A DNA stretch of 64,000 bases from Bradyrhizobium sp. AUGA SZCCT0283 (lineage in GTDB: Bacteria; Pseudomonadota; Alphaproteobacteria; Rhizobiales; Xanthobacteraceae). Both the position numbers and the translations under genes were made by a program. Location of the stretch: assembly GCF_018130385.1 (NCBI RefSeq), contig NZ_JAFCLU010000025.1, forward strand, positions 1 through 64,000, in the 5' to 3' direction. Below, piece after piece: positions 59,435 through 64,000 of this stretch (the stretch's first letter is position 1; each line of letters opens with the position of its first letter). Under the pieces are notes generated by a model. It was not told where the DNA came from and did no database searches. It saw only the letters and a program-made list of their open reading frames with translations.

Positions 59435-60424
59435 TCAGGCGACCAGCTTGGCAAACAGGTCCGCGTCGACATTGCCGCCGGAGAGCACGATGACGACGTT
59501 CTTGCCCCTGGCGTCGATGCGGCCGGCCAGCAAGGCGGCGAGACCGACGGCGCCGCCGGGCTCGACCACCAGCTTCAATTCCCGATAGGCATAGGCGACC
59601 GCCGCACCGACTTCCTCGTCGGATGCGATCACGCCATTCGCCAGCAGCTTGCTGTTGATCGAGAAGGTGAGTTCGCCCGGCATCGCCGCCATCAGCGCAT
59701 CGCAGATGGTGCGGCCGGCGGCGTGGTGGGCCTCGCGGTGGCCTGCGCGCAGCGACAGGCCGTGATCGTCATAGTCCTTGGGCTCGGCGACGATGATCTG
59801 CGCTTGCGGAAACTTTGCCTTCACCGCCGTTGCAACACCGGCGATCAGCCCGCCGCCCGATGCCGGCGCCACCACGATATCGGGGACGAGCCCGAGCGCC
59901 GCCATGTCCTCGGCGATCTCACGGCCCGCGGTGCCTTGTCCAGCGATCACGAAGGGATCGTCATAGGGGCGCACCAGCGTCGCGCCGCGCTTCGCAGCAA
60001 TGCCGTTGGCGATGGCTTCGCGGTCTTCCTTGTCGCGGTCGTAGAGCACCACCTCGGCGCCATAGCCCTTGGTGCGCTCGCGCTTGGTGACGGGCGAGTC
60101 CGCAGGCATCACGATGGTGGCCTGCATGCTGAGGATCTGCGCCGCCGCCGCCACGCCCTGGGCGTGGTTGCCGGAAGAGAATGCGACTACCCCGCCGCTA
60201 CGCTTGTCCTGCGGGATCGAGGCGAGCTTGTTGAAGGCGCCGCGGAACTTGAACGATCCGGTCCGCTGCAGCATTTCGGGCTTCAGAAAGACCCTGGTCC
60301 CGACCCGTTCATTGAGAACGGGGAACGACAACAGCGGCGTCCGCACCGCAAAGGGCGCGACCACCTTGGCAGCGGCCTCGATATCGGCGGCGCCAATGGG
60401 TGGATTTTGGATGGATTCTGGCAT
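59435..60424 (-). CDS. Threonine/serine dehydratase
   Basis: Predicted 329-residue PLP enzyme of the IlvA/TdcB fold without the C-terminal ACT regulatory domain, so the catabolic or racemase-like form. The PLP lysine is Lys59 in TGSFKFRGA, FSSGNHAQGVA follows, and the glycine loop SGGGLIAG binds the phosphate. It probably converts threonine to 2-oxobutanoate and ammonia; serine racemase activity cannot be excluded. The ATG at 60424 fits the family; the longer frame runs into a dispersed repeat. Confidence 0.88.
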   Translation of the reverse strand: MPESIQNPPIGAADIEAAAKVVAPFAVRTPLLSFPVLNERVGTRVFLKPEMLQRTGSFKFRGAFNKLASIPQDKRSGGVVAFSSGNHAQGVAAAAQILSMQATIVMPADSPVTKRERTKGYGAEVVLYDRDKEDREAIANGIAAKRGATLVRPYDDPFVIAGQGTAGREIAEDMAALGLVPDIVVAPASGGGLIAGVATAVKAKFPQAQIIVAEPKDYDDHGLSLRAGHREAHHAAGRTICDALMAAMPGELTFSINSKLLANGVIASDEEVGAAVAYAYRELKLVVEPGGAVGLAALLAGRIDARGKNVVIVLSGGNVDADLFAKLVA

Positions 60425-60482
60425 CCGCAATTTGTATCGCGGTTGCCGACGGGCGGGCAAGACGCATTCCGGTGATCTCCAT

Positions 60483-60580
60483 AGCGTTTTCGAGCGAAGT
60501 GGCCACCGGTTCGCGTCAAGAAAACGCGTCAAATAAGGATGTAGAGCCCGGTTCTGATTCAGTCAGAACCGAAGGATCTA
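60483..60580. repeat. Dispersed repeat with hairpin after the GT4 gene
   Basis: AGCGTTTTCGAGCGAAGTGG, ACCGGTTCGCGTCAAG and AAACGCGTCAAA lead to GTAGAGCCCGGTTCTGA with its inverted partner TCAGAACC (60550-60570). This is a better preserved copy of the element at 16886-16980. Its end CTA supplies the TAG stop codon (60578-60580) of the glycosyltransferase gene. Confidence 0.65.
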
Positions 60581-61636
60581 GGCGGCGAAATGCGGGTCTT
60601 TCGCCTCAAATTCGGCCACCTCGCCTTCCGGCAGCTCGGAGCGAACATTCAGGGCATGCTCGACAAAAACCCGGGCGGAGGCCTGCCAGGTGTGGGCGAC
60701 GGCGAATTCGACGCAATCTTCCCGCGAAACCTGCAGCGCCTCCAGGCACGCCGCGCGCAGATCCTCGTCCAGGACGCCGACCGGCGCCGAGCCGATCACG
60801 TCGCGTGGACCGGCGACCGGAAAGGCGGCAACCGGCAGGCCGCTGGCCAGCGCCTCCAGCAGCACCAGGCCAAACGTGTCGGTCCTGCTCGGAAATACGA
60901 AGATATCGGAGGCCGCGTAGATTTCGGCCAGTTCCTCGCCGTGCCTTGCACCCAGGAACACGGCGTCCGGGTATTTCCGCTCCAGCGCCATCCGGGCCGG
61001 CCCGTCGCCGACGACGAGCTTGGTGCCGGGCAGATCGAGGTCGAGGAAGGCCTCGAGATTCTTTTCAACGGCAACCCGCCCGACGCTGAGGAACACCGGC
61101 ATCGGCAGGCAGAGATCCGCGCTGCGCGGATGAAACAGCGAGGTATCGACACCGCGCGACCACAGCACCACGTTGCGAAAGCCGCGCATGCGCAATTCGG
61201 CCGCCAGCGCCGGCGTTGCCGCCATCACCGCCTGGCTCGGCCGGTGGAACCGGCGCAGCGCCCGCCACACCCAGGATTCCGGGATCGGCGAACGCGCCGA
61301 AACATATTCGGGAAAACGGGTGTGAAAGCTTGTGGTGAACGGCAACCCCTGTTTGCGGCAATAGCGCCGGACCAATAGCCCGATCGGGCCTTCGGTCGCG
61401 ATATGAATGCTGTCGGGCTTCGCCGCTGCGATCAGCCGCGCGATTTTTGCTGGATAGGGCAGCGCCAGCCGCAGACCGGGATAGCTCGGCATCGCAACGG
61501 TGCGAAACGATTGCGGCGTCAGGAAACTCACCTCGACGCCAAAACCCCTGGCCGCCTCCGCCATCGCGGTCAGCGTTCGCACCACCCCGTTGACCTGGGG
61601 GTGCCACGCATCGGTCGCGACCAGGATATGCGTCAT
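60578..61636 (-). CDS. GT4 glycosyltransferase, MgtA-like
   Basis: Predicted 352-residue GT-B glycosyltransferase. It begins MTHILVATDAWHPQVNGVVR, typical of GDP-mannose-dependent alpha-mannosyltransferases and related enzymes that glycosylate lipids. VVLWSRGVDTSLFHP, FLSVGRVAVEKNLEAFL and FVFPSRTDTFGLVLLEALAS, with the E-x7-E donor-binding motif, are present. The ATG overlaps the stop of the upstream LpxH-like gene by four bases (ATGA), so the two form an operon. Acceptor and donor are not proven. Confidence 0.88.
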   Translation of the reverse strand: MTHILVATDAWHPQVNGVVRTLTAMAEAARGFGVEVSFLTPQSFRTVAMPSYPGLRLALPYPAKIARLIAAAKPDSIHIATEGPIGLLVRRYCRKQGLPFTTSFHTRFPEYVSARSPIPESWVWRALRRFHRPSQAVMAATPALAAELRMRGFRNVVLWSRGVDTSLFHPRSADLCLPMPVFLSVGRVAVEKNLEAFLDLDLPGTKLVVGDGPARMALERKYPDAVFLGARHGEELAEIYAASDIFVFPSRTDTFGLVLLEALASGLPVAAFPVAGPRDVIGSAPVGVLDEDLRAACLEALQVSREDCVEFAVAHTWQASARVFVEHALNVRSELPEGEVAEFEAKDPHFAA

Positions 61637-62445
61637 GCGGCGCGCGCCGCGACGCGGGGAACGGGGGCTGCCCTTCGCTGCGGATCGGTCCAGGTGATGA
61701 TCTCGAACCGGCCGTCCTCGTGCTCGGCGAGCGCAGTGCAGCTTTCCACCCAGTCGCCGCAATTCATGTAGCGGATGCCGTGCTCGTCGCGGATCGTGGC
61801 GTAGTGGATATGGCCGCAGATCACGCCGTCGGCGCCGTGCCGCCGCGCTTCGCCGGCCAGGGTCTTTTCGAACGCGCCGATATAGTTCACGGCGTTCTTG
61901 ACCTTCAGCTTCGCCCATTGCGACAGCGACCAATAGGGCACGCCGAACATGCGCCGGAAGAAATTGACGAGGCGATTCATCTGGATGGCGAAGTCATAGG
62001 CCTTGTCGCCGAGATGAGCGAGCCAGCGCGCGTTCTGCACCACGAGATCGAAGATGTCGCCGTGGATGATGAGGTAGCGCTTGCCGTCGGCGCCATCATG
62101 AATGGTGTTTTCCACCACATCGATGCCGCCGAAATGCGTGCCGTAATAATTGCGCAGGAACTCGTCGTGATTGCCCGGCACGTAGATGACCTTGGCGCCC
62201 TTGCGCGCCTTGCGCAGCATCTTCTGCACGAAGTCGTTGTGCGATTGCGGCCAGTACCAGCTCGACTTCAGCGCCCAGCCATCGACGATATCGCCGACGA
62301 GGTAGATGGTGTCGGCGTCATGGCTCTTGAGGAAGTCCAGCAAATGGTCGGCTTGCGAGCCGCGGGCGCCGAGATGGACGTCGGAGATAAACAAGGTGCG
62401 AAAACGCCGTTCCGGGCTTTCTTCACTCAAGGAGTCACTACCCAT
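61633..62445 (-). CDS. UDP-2,3-diacylglucosamine diphosphatase-like metallophosphoesterase
   Basis: Predicted 270-residue phosphoesterase of the LpxH-like group. Metal-binding blocks are ISDVHLG (Asp22, His24), LVGDIVDGW (about 50-57), VPGNHDEFLR, IIHGDIFD and CGHIHYATI. It may cleave UDP-diacylglucosamine in lipid A synthesis. In many Alphaproteobacteria that step is done by LpxI, so another lipid substrate is possible. Overlap with the GT4 gene suggests both act on the same envelope lipid. Confidence 0.82.
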   Translation of the reverse strand: MGSDSLSEESPERRFRTLFISDVHLGARGSQADHLLDFLKSHDADTIYLVGDIVDGWALKSSWYWPQSHNDFVQKMLRKARKGAKVIYVPGNHDEFLRNYYGTHFGGIDVVENTIHDGADGKRYLIIHGDIFDLVVQNARWLAHLGDKAYDFAIQMNRLVNFFRRMFGVPYWSLSQWAKLKVKNAVNYIGAFEKTLAGEARRHGADGVICGHIHYATIRDEHGIRYMNCGDWVESCTALAEHEDGRFEIITWTDPQRRAAPVPRVAARAA

Positions 62446-62589
62446 ACCTGTCCACCTAACAGATTTCTGTGACAGCGCGATGACCGTTCACGCGACCGAT
62501 AGCCTCACGAGAATCAACGCCGCGCCCCCTGCGCCTGCGGATAGCAGCGCGATGCGACAGAGAAGCGACATGGGCGCGGCAACGTCTTG

Positions 62590-62709
62590 TCGTCCCTGCG
62601 AAAGCAAGGGCCCCATAGCCACCGGCGCCAATTGTTCTGGAAGGTAATCAGCCGCTTGCTTCAATTGATGAGCCGCGGCGTATGGGTTCCTGCGTTCGCA
62701 GGAACGACG
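62590..62709. repeat. Long inverted repeat (MITE-like palindrome) between lpxH-like and thiD genes
   Basis: The left arm TCGTCCCTGCGAAAGCAAGG (to CCCCATA, 62590-62617) is an imperfect inverted copy of the right arm 62681-62709 (TATGGGTTCCTGCG to GAACGACG). The right arm also folds by itself (TTCCTGCG / CGCAGGAA, 62687-62704). It ends at the thiD TAG stop. Elements with CCTGCGAA...TTCGCAGG arms are common in Bradyrhizobium genomes. Confidence 0.6.
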
Positions 62710-62710
62710 G

Positions 62711-63511
62711 CTAGTAAAACTTCTGAAAATGATGGATCGGGCCGTGGCCCTGCCCGACGCTGAAGCGGTCTGCGGCGGCAATCGCCGCGCTGACCCAGGC
62801 CTTGGCGTTGCGCACGGCGGTTTCCATGCCCTCGCCCTTCGCCAGTCCCGCGGCAATCGCCGAGGAGAGCGAACAGCCGGTGCCGTGGGTATTTTTTGTG
62901 ACGATGCGCGGCGCGGCGAGTGCGGTGACACCGGAGGAATCGACCAGATAGTCGATGCTCTCGGCGCCTTCGCCGTGGCCGCCCTTAATCAGCACCGTCT
63001 TGCAACCCAGGGCCAGCAAGCGCCTGCCTTGTCTCTCGACGGCGGCTTCGTCCGCCGCCACGCCTTCGTCGAGCAGCGCTGCGGCTTCCGGCAAATTGGG
63101 CGTGATCACCGACGCCAGCGGAATGAGTTTTGTGCGCAGTGCATCGACTGCTTCCGCGGCCAGCAGCCGGTCGCCCGAAGTTGCGACCATCACGGGATCG
63201 AGCACGACATGCTTCGGCGACCAGCGCTTAAGCCCAGCGACGATGGCATCGATGACCGGCGGATGCGCCACCATGCCAATCTTGACTGCGCCCACCGCGA
63301 GATCGGAAAACACCGCGTCGATCTGCGCGGTGACGAACTCGGCCGGCACCTGATGGATGCCGCTGACGCCCTGGGTATTCTGCGCGGTCAGCGCCGTGAT
63401 CACGGAGGCGCCGTAGACGCCGAGCGCGGCAAACGTCTTCAGGTCGGCCTGGATGCCCGCCCCTCCAGAGGAATCGGAGCCGGCGATGGTGAGCGCGATC
63501 GGCGTCGTCAT
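62711..63511 (-). CDS. thiD: Hydroxymethylpyrimidine (phosphate) kinase ThiD
   Basis: Makes HMP-diphosphate for thiamine biosynthesis. The 266-residue product starts MTTPIALTIAGSDSSGGAGI and QADLKTFAALGVYG, the substrate-binding signature. VLDPVMVATSGDRLL, ITPNLPEAAALL and KNTHGTGCSLSSAIAA (anion hole and catalytic base) are present. The ATG at 63511 fits the family. No other thi genes are in the window, and no thiamine riboswitch was seen in the short leader. Confidence 0.95.
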   Translation of the reverse strand: MTTPIALTIAGSDSSGGAGIQADLKTFAALGVYGASVITALTAQNTQGVSGIHQVPAEFVTAQIDAVFSDLAVGAVKIGMVAHPPVIDAIVAGLKRWSPKHVVLDPVMVATSGDRLLAAEAVDALRTKLIPLASVITPNLPEAAALLDEGVAADEAAVERQGRRLLALGCKTVLIKGGHGEGAESIDYLVDSSGVTALAAPRIVTKNTHGTGCSLSSAIAAGLAKGEGMETAVRNAKAWVSAAIAAADRFSVGQGHGPIHHFQKFY

Positions 63512-63643
63512 CAAAAGTCTCGCGAAAATGCTGTGTTCAGGGCCATGGCATGTCCTAACGCGCCCTCCCATTGGCGGCAAGCTGGCTTGCCATAGGGCGC
63601 GGTTTTTGGCCTATTGGGGCCAACATTTTTGGAGACGACAGCG

Positions 63644-63889
63644 ATGGTTCCCTTCTTCGTCCAGTTCAAATGCAAGCTCGGCCAGTCCTATGCCGTCGCC
63701 AATGCGCTCGCGGAAGCCGAGATCGCCTCGGAGATCTATTCCACCGCCGGCGATTACGATCTGCTGGTCAAATTCTACGTCGATAACGACACCGACATCG
63801 GCCATTTCGTCAACGAGAAGGTGCAGGTGATTCCGGGCATCCAGGACACCCACACCATCATCACCTTCAAGGCATTCGGCACGGGCTAG
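63644..63889 (+). CDS. Stand-alone AsnC/Lrp ligand-binding (RAM) domain protein
   Basis: Predicted 81-residue protein corresponding only to the C-terminal effector domain of Lrp/AsnC regulators. It runs from MVPFFVQFKCKLGQSYAVAN through GDYDLLVKFYVDNDTDIGHF to GIQDTHTIITFKAF. The DNA-binding domain is absent. Such stand-alone domains bind amino acids or modulate full-length regulators. The ATG follows GGAG at nine bases. It is divergent from thiD. Confidence 0.88.
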   Translation: MVPFFVQFKCKLGQSYAVANALAEAEIASEIYSTAGDYDLLVKFYVDNDTDIGHFVNEKVQVIPGIQDTHTIITFKAFGTG

Positions 63890-64000
63890 CAGCGGCGGCC
63901 CCGCCTGCCCGCCATCGCCGTCGACTTCGCCCGCCGCGGCCACGTCTGCTGCCTCAGGGAGCGCCCGTCCTGTCCGAGACATCTGTCACTCTTGGCCGGC

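Noticed and set aside
63890..64000. Possible gene after the AsnC-type domain
   Set aside because: Only 111 bases remain, and no start with a ribosome-binding site or recognisable sequence is visible.

Overview
The window is a GC-rich alphaproteobacterial chromosome segment. The gene families, the flagellar regulators FliX, FlaF and FlbT, TTAA-N7-TTAA CtrA-type boxes, a growth-pole-ring protein and several dispersed palindromes all point to Bradyrhizobium or a close relative (Nitrobacteraceae, Hyphomicrobiales). No rRNA, tRNA, transposase, phage gene or CRISPR array was seen.

Region 1 (1-14000) is a flagellar locus. fliX and flgI are divergent, and flgI is followed by a FlgJ/CheL-type rod-binding protein, a FlgN-like chaperone and a FlaG-like protein. 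On the minus strand lie two flaF paralogues around an unknown small gene, flbT, two tandem flagellins each with its own terminator, and flgE-flgK-flgL. CtrA-type sites lie upstream of fliX, the flagellins and possibly flaF.

Region 2 (14000-30000) is mixed housekeeping and stress genes: a Tat-exported MsrB, a PuuB-like oxidoreductase, SixA, a universal stress protein, a MocR regulator with repeated operator-like sites, a frameshifted YdcF-type gene, an EAL-domain scrap, a YciE-type ferritin-like protein, a YbhN/UPF0104 membrane protein, a secreted SGNH hydrolase, a ferredoxin-NADP reductase with a [2Fe-2S] ferredoxin nearby, a thioesterase plus hydrolase pair and an Hpt protein.

Region 3 (30000-44000) is about the envelope and pole. 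It holds a 1746-residue membrane-anchored coiled-coil protein resembling the Rhizobiales growth pole ring protein (GPR/RgsE), with a phase-locked array of 44-residue repeats and a CtrA-type box upstream. Next come mlaE-mlaF-mlaD with a HEAT-repeat gene, a dipeptide epimerase for murein peptides, an MFS permease, an unknown coiled-coil protein and a diacylglycerol-kinase-like lipid kinase.

Region 4 (44000-52000) looks like an acid or glutamate stress cluster: HdeD, a tiny exported Arg/His/Trp-rich protein, an EmrB-type efflux pump, glutaminase, a DUF1269 protein and an AbgT transporter. A frameshifted amidohydrolase precedes it.

Region 5 (52000-64000) holds a membrane metallophosphoesterase, OpgC, an AI-2E permease, a secreted caspase-like protein, a cytochrome c / Vgb-propeller fusion, threonine dehydratase, an overlapping LpxH-like hydrolase and GT4 glycosyltransferase pair, ThiD and a stand-alone AsnC-type domain.

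Dispersed palindromes sit at gene 3' ends, several of them touching TAG stop codons. Starts were chosen by ribosome-binding site and family N-terminus. Functions come from family resemblance recognised by eye; no database search was run.
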